NCBI RefSeq assembly: GCF_002101785.1
Contig: NZ_LQPJ01000127.1
Span: 62,001 to 126,000 of the forward strand
Direction of reading: 5' to 3'
Length of the DNA: 64,000 nt
Source of the DNA: Mycobacterium palustre
GTDB taxonomy: Bacteria; Actinomycetota; Actinomycetes; Mycobacteriales; Mycobacteriaceae
Below, one piece after another: positions 29,883 to 40,285 of the stretch; the stretch's first letter is position 1; each line of letters begins with the position of its first letter. The translations under genes and the position numbers were made by a program. Under the pieces are notes generated by a model that had not been told where the DNA came from, did no database searches, and was given only the letters and a program-made list of their open reading frames with translations.

Positions 29883-30514
29883 CGACACTCAGGGACGACA
29901 CCGAAACGGCCGTCGACGCCGACGCGGAAGCGGCGGCCGAGGCCGAAAATGCGGTGGCACAACACGACTCGGACGCCGCCGAGGCCGACCCGGCGCCCCA
30001 CGCCGCGCCCGAAGCCACAAGGCGGCGACCGATCGCGTGGTCGCGGGCGCTTGCCTACGGGGTGTTGCCGGCGATCGCGTTGTTGCTGGCGCTGGCGGCC
30101 GGCTACTTCAAGTGGGCGGCCGGCTCGGCCGGCGAGGTTGACCGTGCGCGGTCCGAATCCGTGCGGGTCGCCGGGGAGGACACGGTCGTGCTGTTGTCCT
30201 ACAAGGCCGACTCGGTGGACAAGGACCTCGCCGCCGCGCGCGAAAGGCTGACCGGTGATTTCAAGGACGCCTACACCGAGCTGACCCGCCAGGTCGTCAT
30301 CCCCGGCGCGAAGGAAAAGCACATCTCGGCATCGGCCAAAGTGAATGCCGCCGCACCGGTTTCGGCGACCACCAACCACGCCGTCGTCATGTTGTTCGTC
30401 GACCAGACCGTGACCGTCGGCGACGGCGCGCCCACCGACACCCAGCCCGTCGTCCGGGTGACCTTGGACAAGGTCAACGGGCGCTGGCTGGTCTCGCGTT
30501 TCGACCCGGTGTGA
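29879..30514 (+). CDS. second Mce-associated membrane protein
   Basis: A 211-residue protein of the same design as its neighbour. A strongly acidic N-terminal 60 residues precede a membrane helix (LAYGVLPAIALLLALAAGYF) and an exported domain ending GRWLVSRFDPV. The ATG at 29879 (MTTLRDDTE) is chosen because of the ATGA overlap with the preceding gene. Such paired Mas genes are common after mce operons. Confidence 0.85.
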   Translation: MTTLRDDTETAVDADAEAAAEAENAVAQHDSDAAEADPAPHAAPEATRRRPIAWSRALAYGVLPAIALLLALAAGYFKWAAGSAGEVDRARSESVRVAGEDTVVLLSYKADSVDKDLAAARERLTGDFKDAYTELTRQVVIPGAKEKHISASAKVNAAAPVSATTNHAVVMLFVDQTVTVGDGAPTDTQPVVRVTLDKVNGRWLVSRFDPV

Positions 30515-31014
30515 TGCGACGCCGCAGCACCCGGGTGGCCGCCGCGGCGGCGATCGCTGCGGCGGCGGCGGGGTCGTCGCCGGCGCCGGCCGCGCATGCC
30601 GACAACAAGCGGCTCAACAGCGCGGTCGTCTCCGCCGTCTACACGCTGCAGCACCAGGCGGGCTGCACGAACGACGTCGTCAGGAACAACGCGCTGACGC
30701 TGGCCGCCGAGTGGCACGCCGAGGACATGATCAACAACCGAAACGTCAACGACGACATCGGATCCGACGGATCGACGCCGCAGGACCGTGCCAACGCCGC
30801 CGGCTTCCGCGGCAAGGCCGCCGAGACGGTGGCGATCAACCCCGCGGTATCGATCAGCAGCCTAGAGCTGGTCAACCAGTGGTATTACAACCCCGACGAC
30901 ATGGCGATCATCCGCGACTGCGCCAACACCGCGATAGGGGTCTGGTCGAACAACAGCCTGGACCGCACCGTCGTGGTCGCCGTCTACGGGCAGCCGGACC
31001 CGCCCACGCGGTAG
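30514..31014 (+). CDS. exported CAP (SCP/PR1)-domain protein
   Basis: A 166-residue protein with an Ala-rich signal peptide (AAAAAIAAAAAGSSPAPAAHA) followed by a short CAP domain. The family signature is visible in LAAEWHAEDMINN, GSDGSTPQDRANAAGF and the C-terminal VVVAVYGQ. Two cysteines (GCTNDV and RDCANT) could form a disulfide. CAP proteins bind lipids or sterols, which would fit a lipid-importing mce operon; this link is an inference. The ATG at 30514 overlaps the preceding stop by one base; an in-frame GTG at 30511 gives one extra residue. Confidence 0.8.
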   Translation: MRRRSTRVAAAAAIAAAAAGSSPAPAAHADNKRLNSAVVSAVYTLQHQAGCTNDVVRNNALTLAAEWHAEDMINNRNVNDDIGSDGSTPQDRANAAGFRGKAAETVAINPAVSISSLELVNQWYYNPDDMAIIRDCANTAIGVWSNNSLDRTVVVAVYGQPDPPTR

Positions 31015-31018
31015 CACG

Positions 31019-32663
31019 TCAGTCGTAGACCGGCGCCCACATGGTGTCGGCCACGGCCTGGGCGACGTCGTCGTGCGTCGTGGTGGCCACCCCGTCTTCG
31101 ACGGCCGCGTGATAGACGGCCTCGGCGACCGCCGTCGAGATCTCCCGCAGGTTCTGCACGTCGGGCAGCAGCGAATCCCCGGGGCTGGCCGGACTAGCCT
31201 GGGCGACAATGGCTTTCGCCGCCCCTTGCAGCATGCCGGGGGTGATCGTACGGGCCCGGGCGGCGATGACGCCCAGCCCGATCCCGGGGAAAACGAGCAC
31301 GTTGTTGGCCTGGCCGATGGTGAAGAGGGTGCCGTCGTATTCGACGGGCGCGACCGGGGTGCCGGTCGTGATGAGCGCCTTGCCGCCGGACCACTGCAGC
31401 ACGTCGGCCGGCATGGCCTCCATGCGGGAGGTCGGATTGGACAGCGGGAAGATCATCGGCCGTTCGCAGGACGCGACCATCGCCTGCACGACCTCTTGGG
31501 TGAACGCGCCGAACACCGCTGAGGAGCCCAGCAGGATCGTGGGTGACGCGAGCTTGATCGCGTCCACCAGCCCCACCCGATCCCCGGCGGCCACACCGAG
31601 CTGGTGGCGGTTTTTCGCGTACGGCACCTGGAACTCACGCAGGTCGTCCATGTCGTCGAACAGCAGCCCCTGCTTGTCGATCGGCCAGATCTGCGACCGG
31701 GCTTGCTCGTCGGTGGCACCGTCGGCCACCATCGCGTCGCAGATTTGGTCGGCGATCCCGATGCCGGCGGTGCCGGCGCCGAAGACGATCAGCTTTTGGT
31801 CGCGCAGCGGGACGCCGGTGACATGGCACCCGCCGTACACGGCGGCCACCACCACCGCGCCGGTGCCCTGGATGTCGTCGTTGAAGATGCAGTAATCGTC
31901 GCCGTAGGTCCGCAGGATGTTCCGGGCGTTGACGGCCCCGAAGTCCTCGAAATGCAAGATGGCTCGCGGGAATAGCCGGTGGGCGGTCTCGATGTAGCGC
32001 TTGATGAAGGCGTCGTACTCGGCACCGCGGCGCCGGGCGTGGCGGTTGCCCAGGTAGAACGGATCCTGCAGCAGTTGTTCGTTGTCGGTGCCGACGTCCA
32101 GCACCACCGCGATGCACCGCCGGGGATCGATGCCGCCGCCGGCGGTAGAGGGCCAACTTGCCCACGGCGATCTGGATGCCGCCGACACCCCAGTCGCCGA
32201 TGCCGAGGATCGCTTCGGCGTCGGTGCACACGATCAGGTCCACGTCGTCCGGTTCGAGGGCGAAGGTTTCGAACGCCTCGGCGATCTCGTCGGGCTCGTC
32301 GATGCTTAAGAACAGCCCCCGCTGCCCACGGTATTCGTCGGAGAAGCGTTGAATGGCCTCACCCACGGTGGGCGTGTAGACGACCGGCATCAGCTCGGGC
32401 AGGTGGTCTTCCAAAACTTTGAAGTACAGCAGCTCATGGCGGTAATGCAGCTGCTCGAGGAGCAGGTTGCGGCCCAGATCGGTTGCCAGGCTTTGCAATT
32501 GATGCCACACCCGGTCGGCCTGCTGATCGAGGGTGAGCACCGCCGGGGGAAGCCGGCCGGTCAACCCGAGCCGCCGCCGCTGTTCGTGAGTGAATCCGAC
32601 TCCGCGGTTCAGGCTCGGCACGGCCAACGCCGCCGGGATCCGCGGCGCGTGGGGATCGGTCAT
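31019..32663 (-). pseudogene. mez: NAD-dependent malic enzyme, frameshifted
   Basis: Two overlapping frames together encode an intact malic enzyme, which decarboxylates malate to pyruvate. The N-terminal part (from ATG 32663) runs to IQIAVGKLALY, and the C-terminal part resumes in another frame at GGGIDPRRCIAVVLDVGTDN and continues to VADTMWAPVYD at 31019. The break is next to the TAC codon at 32145-32147, where two bases appear to be missing (TACCGCC for TACACCGCC). Restoring them gives 548 residues, the length I recall for M. tuberculosis Mez. The NAD-binding motif VFGAGTAGIGIAD and the active-site EDFGAVNA are intact. Either a recent inactivation or a sequencing error; both halves look otherwise under selection. 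Confidence 0.88.
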
Positions 32664-32809
32664 AGAGCAACCGTAACGCCGATGCCGGTGAACGCACCTT
32701 GAAGAGCTGCCGAAGCCCGGCTCGCCGTGGCGTCACCCCAGCCGAGACAACACCGCGTGGGCGCCCGGTGCCGAGCCGCGGTTCTAAGGCAACTTGGACA
32801 GCGCCGTCG

Positions 32810-33118
32810 CTAGTGGCTGGCCACGGATCGGGCCGCGTCGGTGTCGACGCGTTCCTCGTCCGCCGCGCCCTCGCAGGCGCACACCTGCGCCGCGCCCTGC
32901 AGCAATCGCGCTAACTGGCTGCCCTGTTTGCGGATCAGGTGCTGCAGGTAGACCTTGTCGCGCTTTTCCGAGGAGAACGCCAGGTCCAGGTTGACGGGTA
33001 GCCCCGCCCAATCGACGTGCCCGGGGCCCTGGGCGTCGGCGTACCGCCGCCGGCAACGCCGGGGGCAGACCGTCTTCATGAGCCCGTCGGTTCCCTCACA
33101 CTCGCGAGCCACGCCCAC
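32810..33118 (-). pseudogene. internally deleted copy of the nitrate reductase fusion gene
   Basis: The 102-residue frame joins a short leader with a CPRRC pair to a segment, DLAFSSEKRDKVYLQHLIRKQ, that parallels the NADPH-domain segment of the neighbouring fusion protein ([21 protein letters not shown]). The end degenerates before the last conserved motif (VCACEGAADEE against [12 protein letters not shown]). The upstream DNA is also duplicated, including a GlnR-type box. It therefore looks like a copy that kept its promoter and part of its 3' end but lost about 3.9 kb. AAGGAG precedes the GTG at 33118, so it may still be translated. It could be a functional small protein, but no complete domain remains. 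Confidence 0.6.
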
Positions 33119-33167
33119 GTCACTCCTTCGGATGCGCGACCTGATGAGTGAATGGTGCGGCAGCGAT

Positions 33168-33205
33168 GTTTCGGCTGCGGGTGTGCGATGTTTCGGCCGC
33201 ATTAC
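33168..33205 (-). promoter_or_regulatory. GlnR-type box before the deleted copy
   Basis: The minus strand reads GTAAT-n6-GAAAC-n6-CACCC-n6-GAAAC. The two GAAAC half-sites are exactly 22 bp apart (complement at 33190-33194 and 33168-33172), the spacing of actinobacterial GlnR sites. It is homologous to the box at 37501-37538. Confidence 0.65.
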
Positions 33206-33232
33206 GGCGTGCCCCGCCGCCCGCGAAAGTGC

Positions 33233-36200
33233 CTAGTAGACGTCGCGGTGATACCGCTTGTCGGCGCTGAGCGACTGGACGTAGGCCTTCGCCTCGTCCG
33301 GATCGAGGTTGCCGTGTTCGGCCGCGATGTCGCAGAGCGCGCGGTCGACGTCCTTGGCCATGGGGTTGGCGTTGCCGCAGACATACAGCTGTGCGCCGTC
33401 CTGCAGCCAGCGCCACAGCTCGGCGCCGCGTTTGCGCATCAGGTGCTGCACGTAGACCTTCTCGCGCTGGTCGCGGGAGAACGCCAGGTCCAGCTCGGTG
33501 AGGAACCCGTCGCTGCGCATCTGCTCGAGCTCGTCGCGGTAGTAGTAGTCGGTCTCGGCGTGCTGCTCGCCGAAGAACAGCCAGTTGGGGCCGGTGTGGC
33601 CGAGCGCGCGGCGCTCCTGCAGAAAGCCCCGGAAGGGCGCGATGCCGGTGCCGGGCCCGACCATGATCATCGGGGTGTCCGGATCGCTGGGGGGACGGAA
33701 GTTGCTCGACGCCTGCAGATAGACGGCGACGCGATCGCCGGGGGAGCGGTCGGCAAGGTAGGTCGAGCACACCCCGCGCCGTGGCACGCCCTGGAAGTTG
33801 TAGCGCACCGGCGAGACGGTCAGGTGAACCTCCCCCGGGCACACCTTGGGGCTCGACGATATCGAGTAGAGCCGCGGCTGAAGGCGTTTGAGGACCCGCA
33901 GCCACTCGTGGGCCGACGCGTGGACGGGCAGCTGGGCCAGCAGGTCGATGGACTGGCGCCCCCACGCCCAATCACTAAGGGCGGTCCTGTTTTCCGGCTT
34001 CAGCAGCTCGGCGAGTTCCGGATCGCCGGTGCGCTCCTGCACGAACCGCACCAGGTCCCGGCTGATGTGGGCGATCTCGATGCGTTCGGTGAGCGCCGAG
34101 CGCAGCGACATCAGCCCGTGTTCGCCGACCTCGACCGGGGTCTGCCCGTCCAGGCCGGTCACCGCCAGCCACTCGTCGACCAGCCGGTCGCTGTTGCGGG
34201 GCCACACCCCCAGCGCGTCACCGGCCTCGTAGTTGATCGTGTCCTGCGGCAGCCGGAAGACCAACTGCCGCACGTCCTTTGCCGACTGCGGTCGGCCCAG
34301 CTTGATGTTGCGGGCCATGTCGGTGATCAGCGGATGCTTCTTGGTGTAGCCCACCGCCGCGGGTTCGCTGGGCCGCCGGGACGGCGCGGCAACCGCGGAA
34401 GTAGCCGAAGGCGCCCCGCGGTCCCGGCCCGCCGGCGCCGACTCGCGGGCCAGCGCCCGCATGACGCCCCGCAACCAGGCGTCCGCCGCGTCGTCGTAGT
34501 CCGGTTCGCAGTCGACGCGGTCGACGATGCGGGTCGCCCCCAGCTGCGCCAGGCGTTCGTCGAGTTTGCGCCCGTGGCCGCAGAAGTCGTCGTAGTTCGA
34601 ATCGCCCAGCGCCAGGACGGCGTAGCGGGTTTCGGTGAAACGCGGTGCGCCGTCGGAGGTCAGCGCGCGCCAGAGCCTGGCTCCGTTGTCCGGCGGCTCG
34701 CCGTCGCCGGTGGTGCTGGTGATCAGCAGCAGCTCCCGCGTGGTGGTCAGCTCGGCCGGCGGGAAGTCGTCCATCGCGTGCAGCGCGACCGGCACGCCGT
34801 TCTCGCCCAGCCGCGCGGCGATGGCGGCGGCCAGCTCTTCGGCGTTGCCGGTCTGCGAGGCCCACAGCACCACGACCGGCGCCCGCTCGGGCGCCTGGCT
34901 GGCGTCCGGTGTCGTGGACGCGGCCTCCTCCGCGGCGGCCGTCGACGCGGGCGCGTCGACGCGCGAGAACAATCCCGCCAGCAGGCCGTCGACCCACAGC
35001 CGGGTGGCCGAGTCGAACGGGGCGTTCTGGGGCAGCGTGGGCACGCCGGCCGCGCGTCGGCCCGCCTCGGACCGCAGCCCGGTGATCAACCCGGACAAAT
35101 ACGAGCGGCCCAGCGGGCCGATTTCGGGCGCCGGCTCGTTGCCGATGCCGACGAGCCGGGCGAAGGCGTCGACGGGCGCGAGGCTGATCGCCTCGCCGTC
35201 CCCGCGGTGTTGGTGCTCCGGCTCGTCGGGCGTCGAATCCGCTTTGCCCACACCGACCTTCGTCAGGGTGACCGCGCACGCCTTGAATTCCACTTGATAC
35301 GAGATCGGGTCGACGGCGTCGTTGGTGACGGCGTTGATCGACAGGTACTCGCCGAAGACGTCGTTCCAGTGGAACGGCGCGAAGCAGTCACCGGGGCGCA
35401 CCCGGTCGGTGACCACCGCCGGCAGCACCGCGCGGCCGCGGCGGGACGCGATCTCCACCGGATCGTCGTCGGAGATCTGCAGCCGCGCCGCGTCGTCGGG
35501 GTGGATTTCGACGAAGGGCCCGGGGTTGAGCTTGTTGAGCTTGGCCACCTTGCCCGTCTTGGTCATCGTGTGCCATTGGTGCGGCACACGCCCGGTGTTG
35601 AGCAGGAACGGGTAGTCGTCGTCGGGCATTTCCTCGGGCAGCAGGTGCGGGCGCGCGAAGAACATCGCACGGCCGCTCGGCGTCGGGAAGGCCAGCCGCG
35701 GCACGGTACCGTCCTCGCGGACCAGCCGCCGCTGGCTGACGCCGTCGTTCAAATACCGAATCGGGTTGCGGTCGCAGCCGCCTTCGGGCGGGCACGGCCA
35801 CTGCAGCGGAGTCCGGCGCAGCCGGTCGTAGCTGGCCCCGCGCAGGTCGTAGCCGGTGTCGGGGTTCCAGAACCGCTTGATCTCCTCGAAGACCTCCTCG
35901 GCGGATTCGTAGCTGAAGGCGTCCGAATAGCCCATCGCGCAGGCGATCCGGGCGATGATCTGCCAGTCGGGCAGCGCCTGTCCGGGCGCCTCGACGGCGG
36001 GCTGGAACAGCGTCAGGTTGCGCTCGGAGTTGACCATCACCCCTTCGGACTCGGTCCACAAGGCGGCGGGCAGCAACACGTCGGCGTATTCGTTGGTCTC
36101 GGTCTCGGTGAAGGCGTCCTGGCTGATCACCAGCTCGGCCTTCTCCAGTCCGGCCAGCACGGTCTTCCGATTGGCCACGGTGGCAATGGGATTGGTGCAG

Positions 36201-37441
36201 ACGATCCAGCACGCCTTGATCTGCCCCGCGGCCATCCGGGAGAACATGTCGATGGTGCCGGTCCCGACCTCGGTGCGCAGCGACCCGCGGGGGATGCCCC
36301 AGTGGTCTTCGACGAACTCGCGGTCGGCGGCCGACGTCAGCGAGCGCTGGCCGGGCAGACCCGGTCCCATGTAACCCATTTCGCGACCGCCCATCGCATT
36401 GGGTTGGCCGGTCAGCGAGAAGGGGCCGCTGCCGGGCCTGCAGATGGCGCCGGTCGCCAGGTGCAGGTTGCAGATCGCGTTGGTGTTCCAGGTGCCGTGG
36501 GTGCTCTGGTTGAGCCCCATCGTCCAGCAGCTCATCCAGTTCGCGGCTTCGCCGATCCAGCGGGCGGTGGTGCGGATGTCTTCGGCTGCAAGGCCGGTGA
36601 TTTCGCCGACCTTGTCGGGGGTGAACTGCTTCAAAAAGCCGGGCATGGCCTCCCAGCCCTCGGTGAACTGGGCGATGAATTCGTCGTCGGTGTGGCCATT
36701 TTCGACGATCAGGTGCAGCAGCCCGTTCAGCAGGGCCAGATCCGTGCCGGGTGCGATCTGCAGGAACAGGTCCGCCTTCTCCGCGGTCGCGGTGCGGCGC
36801 GGGTCGACGACGATGAGCTTGGCGCCCGCCTTGACGCGATCCATCATGCGCAGATACAGGATCGGGTGGCAGTCGGCCATGTTGGCGCCGATGACGAAGA
36901 AGACGTCGGCGTGGTCGAAGTCCTGGTACGACCCGGGTGGTCCGTCGGCGCCCAGCGAAAGTTTGTAGCCGGAACCGGCGCTGGCCATGCACAGTCGCGA
37001 GTTCGCCTCGATCTGGTTGGTTCCGATGAACCCTTTGGTCAGCTTGTTGGCCAGGTACTGGGCCTCGAGCGACAGCTGGCCGGACACGTACATCGCGAAC
37101 GCGTCCGGGCCGTGTTCGTCGACGATGGCTCGCAACCGCTGGGCGCACCGGGCGATGGCGTCGTCCATGTCGATCGGCTCGGGCTCCTCGCCCCGGTCGG
37201 CGCGCAGATACGCCGAATCCATCCGCCCGGGCGCGGCCAGCAGGTCCGCGGTGGTCGCGCCCTTGGTGCACAGCCGGCCGAAGTTGGCCGGGTGGCTTTT
37301 ATCTCCAACGGTTTTCGCGACGTGATCGCGATCGCTCTCCGGGGCCCTTGTGATCTGCAGCACCATGCCACAACCGACGCCGCAGTAGGCGCACAGGCTA
37401 TTCACGGTTCCCTCGCGGGCGCCATGAGGCGTCTTGGCCAC
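33233..37441 (-). CDS. assimilatory nitrate reductase fused to a CysJ-like flavoprotein
   Basis: A 1402-residue cytosolic fusion. Residues 1 to about 700 are a molybdopterin (bis-MGD) nitrate reductase with an N-terminal 4Fe-4S ligand set (CAYCGVGC then RLCTKG). From about 850 a flavodoxin domain begins ([14 protein letters not shown]). From about 1000 to 1402 there is an FAD/NADPH reductase as in CysJ/P450 reductase ([46 protein letters not shown]). Electrons would pass from NADPH through FAD, FMN and the Fe-S cluster to nitrate, so no separate electron donor is needed. It resembles the assimilatory nitrate reductase NasN of M. smegmatis; M. tuberculosis lacks it. The GTG at 37441 follows GGAGGGAGGT. 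A GlnR-type box lies 60 bases upstream. Confidence 0.9.
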   Translation of the reverse strand: MAKTPHGAREGTVNSLCAYCGVGCGMVLQITRAPESDRDHVAKTVGDKSHPANFGRLCTKGATTADLLAAPGRMDSAYLRADRGEEPEPIDMDDAIARCAQRLRAIVDEHGPDAFAMYVSGQLSLEAQYLANKLTKGFIGTNQIEANSRLCMASAGSGYKLSLGADGPPGSYQDFDHADVFFVIGANMADCHPILYLRMMDRVKAGAKLIVVDPRRTATAEKADLFLQIAPGTDLALLNGLLHLIVENGHTDDEFIAQFTEGWEAMPGFLKQFTPDKVGEITGLAAEDIRTTARWIGEAANWMSCWTMGLNQSTHGTWNTNAICNLHLATGAICRPGSGPFSLTGQPNAMGGREMGYMGPGLPGQRSLTSAADREFVEDHWGIPRGSLRTEVGTGTIDMFSRMAAGQIKACWIVCTNPIATVANRKTVLAGLEKAELVISQDAFTETETNEYADVLLPAALWTESEGVMVNSERNLTLFQPAVEAPGQALPDWQIIARIACAMGYSDAFSYESAEEVFEEIKRFWNPDTGYDLRGASYDRLRRTPLQWPCPPEGGCDRNPIRYLNDGVSQRRLVREDGTVPRLAFPTPSGRAMFFARPHLLPEEMPDDDYPFLLNTGRVPHQWHTMTKTGKVAKLNKLNPGPFVEIHPDDAARLQISDDDPVEIASRRGRAVLPAVVTDRVRPGDCFAPFHWNDVFGEYLSINAVTNDAVDPISYQVEFKACAVTLTKVGVGKADSTPDEPEHQHRGDGEAISLAPVDAFARLVGIGNEPAPEIGPLGRSYLSGLITGLRSEAGRRAAGVPTLPQNAPFDSATRLWVDGLLAGLFSRVDAPASTAAAEEAASTTPDASQAPERAPVVVLWASQTGNAEELAAAIAARLGENGVPVALHAMDDFPPAELTTTRELLLITSTTGDGEPPDNGARLWRALTSDGAPRFTETRYAVLALGDSNYDDFCGHGRKLDERLAQLGATRIVDRVDCEPDYDDAADAWLRGVMRALARESAPAGRDRGAPSATSAVAAPSRRPSEPAAVGYTKKHPLITDMARNIKLGRPQSAKDVRQLVFRLPQDTINYEAGDALGVWPRNSDRLVDEWLAVTGLDGQTPVEVGEHGLMSLRSALTERIEIAHISRDLVRFVQERTGDPELAELLKPENRTALSDWAWGRQSIDLLAQLPVHASAHEWLRVLKRLQPRLYSISSSPKVCPGEVHLTVSPVRYNFQGVPRRGVCSTYLADRSPGDRVAVYLQASSNFRPPSDPDTPMIMVGPGTGIAPFRGFLQERRALGHTGPNWLFFGEQHAETDYYYRDELEQMRSDGFLTELDLAFSRDQREKVYVQHLMRKRGAELWRWLQDGAQLYVCGNANPMAKDVDRALCDIAAEHGNLDPDEAKAYVQSLSADKRYHRDVY

Positions 37442-37500
37442 GCCTGCTTACCTCCCTCCAGCGCGCACGGGCCCACGACACCAAATGGTGCGACCGGGAT

Positions 37501-37538
37501 GTTTCGGCACCGGGCGTCCGATGTTTCCGCCGTTTTAC
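37501..37538 (-). promoter_or_regulatory. GlnR-type box before the nitrate reductase fusion
   Basis: The minus strand reads GTAAA-n6-GAAAC-n6-CGCCC-n6-GAAAC, with GAAAC half-sites 22 bp apart (complement at 37523-37527 and 37501-37505). GlnR activates nitrogen-assimilation genes from such sites when nitrogen is short. The second 'a' half-site is poor (CGCCC), so affinity may be moderate. Confidence 0.7.
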
Positions 37539-37728
37539 GGCTTGCTCTCACCGGCCGCTAAGCGCTGTGTGAGCGTCCCGAGGGTGCGTAAGCCAAAACG
37601 GGTAATCGCAGGTCAACGCCGATCCGCGACCTCGTCCACGTTACCGGCGGGGTCTGCCGATTCGCCGCTCGAAAATGGCCTTCCGACGAAACAAATGGCA
37701 CATTCACAGTTTTCGTTAAGCTCACAAT

Positions 37729-38211
37729 GTGCGTCGCTTGTTTGTGATTGTGCTGATTTTGTTGGCCCCCGCCTGCGGCGGCAAATCGACGACGCCACCT
37801 GCCTCGCAAGCCGATACCTGCAAGCAATCCGACGGGCCGACGTCCGACACGGTGCGCCGGGCCATCGCGTCGGTGCCGGTGGAGGTGCCGCGATCGAGTT
37901 GGGTCGAGATCGCCCGCGGGCACACCAAAAACTGCCGCCTGTATTGGGTGCAGATCATCCCCACCATCGCCAGCGAGTCGACGCCCCAGCAGTTGTTGTT
38001 CTTCGACCATGACAGGCGGCTGGGCCCGGCCACGCCGAACCCGAAGCCCTACATCACCGTGCTGCCCGGCGGCGACGACACCGTGACCGTCCAGTACCAG
38101 TGGCGGGTCGGCAACGAAGAGCCCTGTTGCCCCAAGGGCATCGGCACGGTGAAGTTCCGCATCGGTTCAGACGGCAAGCTGCAACCGCTGGGCAAGATCC
38201 CTCACCAATAG
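37729..38211 (+). CDS. lppP: LppP/LprE-type lipoprotein
   Basis: A 160-residue protein with a short lipoprotein signal and lipobox LAPAC (Cys16). A small exported domain contains a conserved cysteine pair region (NCRLYWVQI, EEPCCPKGIGTVKFRI). It resembles LppP of M. tuberculosis, which is encoded near mez there too. The domain is thought to be a LppP/LprE fold of unknown activity. The GTG at 37729 is the start. It is divergent from the nitrate reductase gene. Confidence 0.82.
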   Translation: MRRLFVIVLILLAPACGGKSTTPPASQADTCKQSDGPTSDTVRRAIASVPVEVPRSSWVEIARGHTKNCRLYWVQIIPTIASESTPQQLLFFDHDRRLGPATPNPKPYITVLPGGDDTVTVQYQWRVGNEEPCCPKGIGTVKFRIGSDGKLQPLGKIPHQ

Positions 38212-38249
38212 CGCTGGGGCACAGCCAATGTCGATGCCCCGGCGGGATC

Positions 38250-40190
38250 TCAGGCCGGCAGGTTCTCGGGGTGCAGCATCTCGGCGTAGCGCAGCGGCTC
38301 GGGGATACCGAACCCGTCGATCAGCGTCTCGGCGTATGGGCGCAGGGCCCGGCAGCGGTCGTTGATGCCGCGGGTGACGGCCTTGGCCCGTTCGGTGGAC
38401 AGGTAGCGGTGCTCGATGTACCAGGCCTTGTCGTCCTCGATCACCGACAGCGCATACAGGTCGCAGACGATCCCCAGCACCTCGCGGGCCTGCTCGTCCT
38501 CGCACGCGTCGATCCCGGCGACGAAGGCTTCCAACACAATCCGGTCGATGTGGGCGCTCGCCGCGTGCAGCACGTGATCCTGCACCGCGTTGAACGCGTC
38601 GAATTGCGGCATCTCCTTGGACTTGGCCTGGAGCCGGCGTGCCACCGACGCCAGCAGGTACTCTTCGCGGTCCTCGAACATCTTGATCTGGGTGCCGCGG
38701 TTGAACAGGCTGCCCTCTTCCTCGCTGTCCTGGCGGGTGTCGACGATCGTCTGGATGATCGTCTCCGCCGCGGTGCGTTTCAGGACGCGTTCGCCAACGG
38801 TGTTGGCGGCGAAGCGAACCCACTCGACCGGGCTCATGCTGCGGATGTCGTCGGCGTACGCCGTCAGCAGCTCCTTGGCCACCAATTGCGTGAGCACGTG
38901 GTTGTCGCCCTCGAAGGTGGTGAACACGTCGGTATCGCCGCGCAGCCCGATCAGCCGGTTCTCGGCCATGTAACCCGCTCCGCCGCACGCCTCGCGGGCC
39001 TCCTGGATGGCGCGCGTCGCGTGCCAGGTGTTGGCCGCCTTGAGCCCGGCGGCGCGGGCCTCCAGCTCGCGCTGCTCGTCGGCGTCCGGGGAGTCGGCGG
39101 TCTGCAGGTCGTGGCATTTGCTCACCAGCTCGTTCTGCGCGAACTGCAGCGCGTACGACCGCGCGATCAACGGGAACAGCCGGCGCTGGTGCACCAGGTA
39201 GTCCATGATCAGCACTTCGGTGTCCTCGTCGGGCGCGCTGAATTGCCTGCGCTGCAACGCGTATCGCGTCGCGATGTCCAACGCGACCCGGCCGGCGGCG
39301 GCCGCGCTGCCGCCCACGGTGATCCGGCCGCGAATGAGCGTGCCCAGCATCGTGAAAAACCTGCGGTTGGGGTTCTCGATCGGCGAGCTGTAGGTGCCGT
39401 CGGGTGCGACGTCGCCGTACTTGTTGAGCAGGTTCACCCGCGGCACGCGGACGTTGTCGAACACGATGCGGCCGTTGTCGACGCCGGGCAGCCCGCCCTT
39501 GTACTCGCAGTCCGACGTTGTCACCCCGGGAAGGTCGTTGCCGTCCGCGTCGCGGATCGGGACCAAAACGCAGTGCACTCCGTGGTTGACCGGCTCGCCG
39601 TTCTCGGTGGTGATCAGTTGTGCGAAAACCGCTGCCATGGTTGCGGTCTCGGCCGCGCCGCCGATGTAGTCCTTGCGGGCGGTCGGCGTGGGGGAGTTGA
39701 CGACGAACTCCTCGGTCTCCGGGTCGTACGTCGCGGTCGTCTCCAGCGACTGAACGTCGCTGCCGTGTCCGGTCTCGGTCATCGCGAAGCAGCCGCGCAA
39801 CTCGAGGCTGATGATCGTCTTTACGTAGGCCTCGTGGTGGCGCTCGGTGCCGAGGTTCTCGACGGCGCCGCCGAACAACCCCCATTGCACTCCGGCCTTC
39901 ACCATCAGCGACAGGTCCGACATCGCCAGCATCTCGATCATCGTGATCGCCGCACCCACGTCGCCGGTACCGCCGTGCTCCTTGCGGAAGTTGTCGGCGG
40001 CCGCGCCGAACGCCGCCATGATCCGCATTTGCTCGGCCACCTTGGCGCGCGCGATCACGGTGTTGGGCGTGTAGTGCGGGCGGAACAGGTCCTCGGTCAT
40101 CGTGGCCCGCATCCGGTTCTTCACGTCGCGCCACCGCCCGTCCAAGGCATCGCGCAAATGTTGGGCAGTGGTTTTAGTGTCTGGCGCCAT
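38250..40190 (-). CDS. acyl-CoA oxidase/dehydrogenase family enzyme
   Basis: A 646-residue flavoprotein of the acyl-CoA oxidase branch, longer than normal FadE proteins. FAD-binding signatures are CFAMTETGHGSDVQ and RGRITVGGSAAAAGRVALDIATRYA (in part). The likely catalytic glutamate is in FTTFEGDNHVL, the acyl-CoA oxidase position. A second helical domain follows from about residue 470. It would oxidise acyl-CoA to the trans-2-enoyl form. Whether oxygen or an electron-transfer flavoprotein is the acceptor cannot be told from sequence. It is transcribed alone and converges with lppP. Confidence 0.88.
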   Translation of the reverse strand: MAPDTKTTAQHLRDALDGRWRDVKNRMRATMTEDLFRPHYTPNTVIARAKVAEQMRIMAAFGAAADNFRKEHGGTGDVGAAITMIEMLAMSDLSLMVKAGVQWGLFGGAVENLGTERHHEAYVKTIISLELRGCFAMTETGHGSDVQSLETTATYDPETEEFVVNSPTPTARKDYIGGAAETATMAAVFAQLITTENGEPVNHGVHCVLVPIRDADGNDLPGVTTSDCEYKGGLPGVDNGRIVFDNVRVPRVNLLNKYGDVAPDGTYSSPIENPNRRFFTMLGTLIRGRITVGGSAAAAGRVALDIATRYALQRRQFSAPDEDTEVLIMDYLVHQRRLFPLIARSYALQFAQNELVSKCHDLQTADSPDADEQRELEARAAGLKAANTWHATRAIQEAREACGGAGYMAENRLIGLRGDTDVFTTFEGDNHVLTQLVAKELLTAYADDIRSMSPVEWVRFAANTVGERVLKRTAAETIIQTIVDTRQDSEEEGSLFNRGTQIKMFEDREEYLLASVARRLQAKSKEMPQFDAFNAVQDHVLHAASAHIDRIVLEAFVAGIDACEDEQAREVLGIVCDLYALSVIEDDKAWYIEHRYLSTERAKAVTRGINDRCRALRPYAETLIDGFGIPEPLRYAEMLHPENLPA

Positions 40191-40285
40191 AGGGTGACGT
40201 TAACCCGCGGATCAGGCGCTTGAAACAGGTTGTGCCGGGCCCGACGTGCATTCGGCGCGAGTTCACCGCCGGCGCGTTGTCGCGC

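Noticed and set aside
33152-37561. A 1469-codon open frame antisense to the nitrate reductase fusion
   Set aside because: Arg/Ala/Gly-rich shadow of a high-GC gene whose true strand has all catalytic motifs.
38100-40223. A 707-codon open frame opposite the acyl-CoA oxidase-type gene
   Set aside because: Low-complexity shadow; the minus strand carries the FAD motifs and the catalytic Glu.
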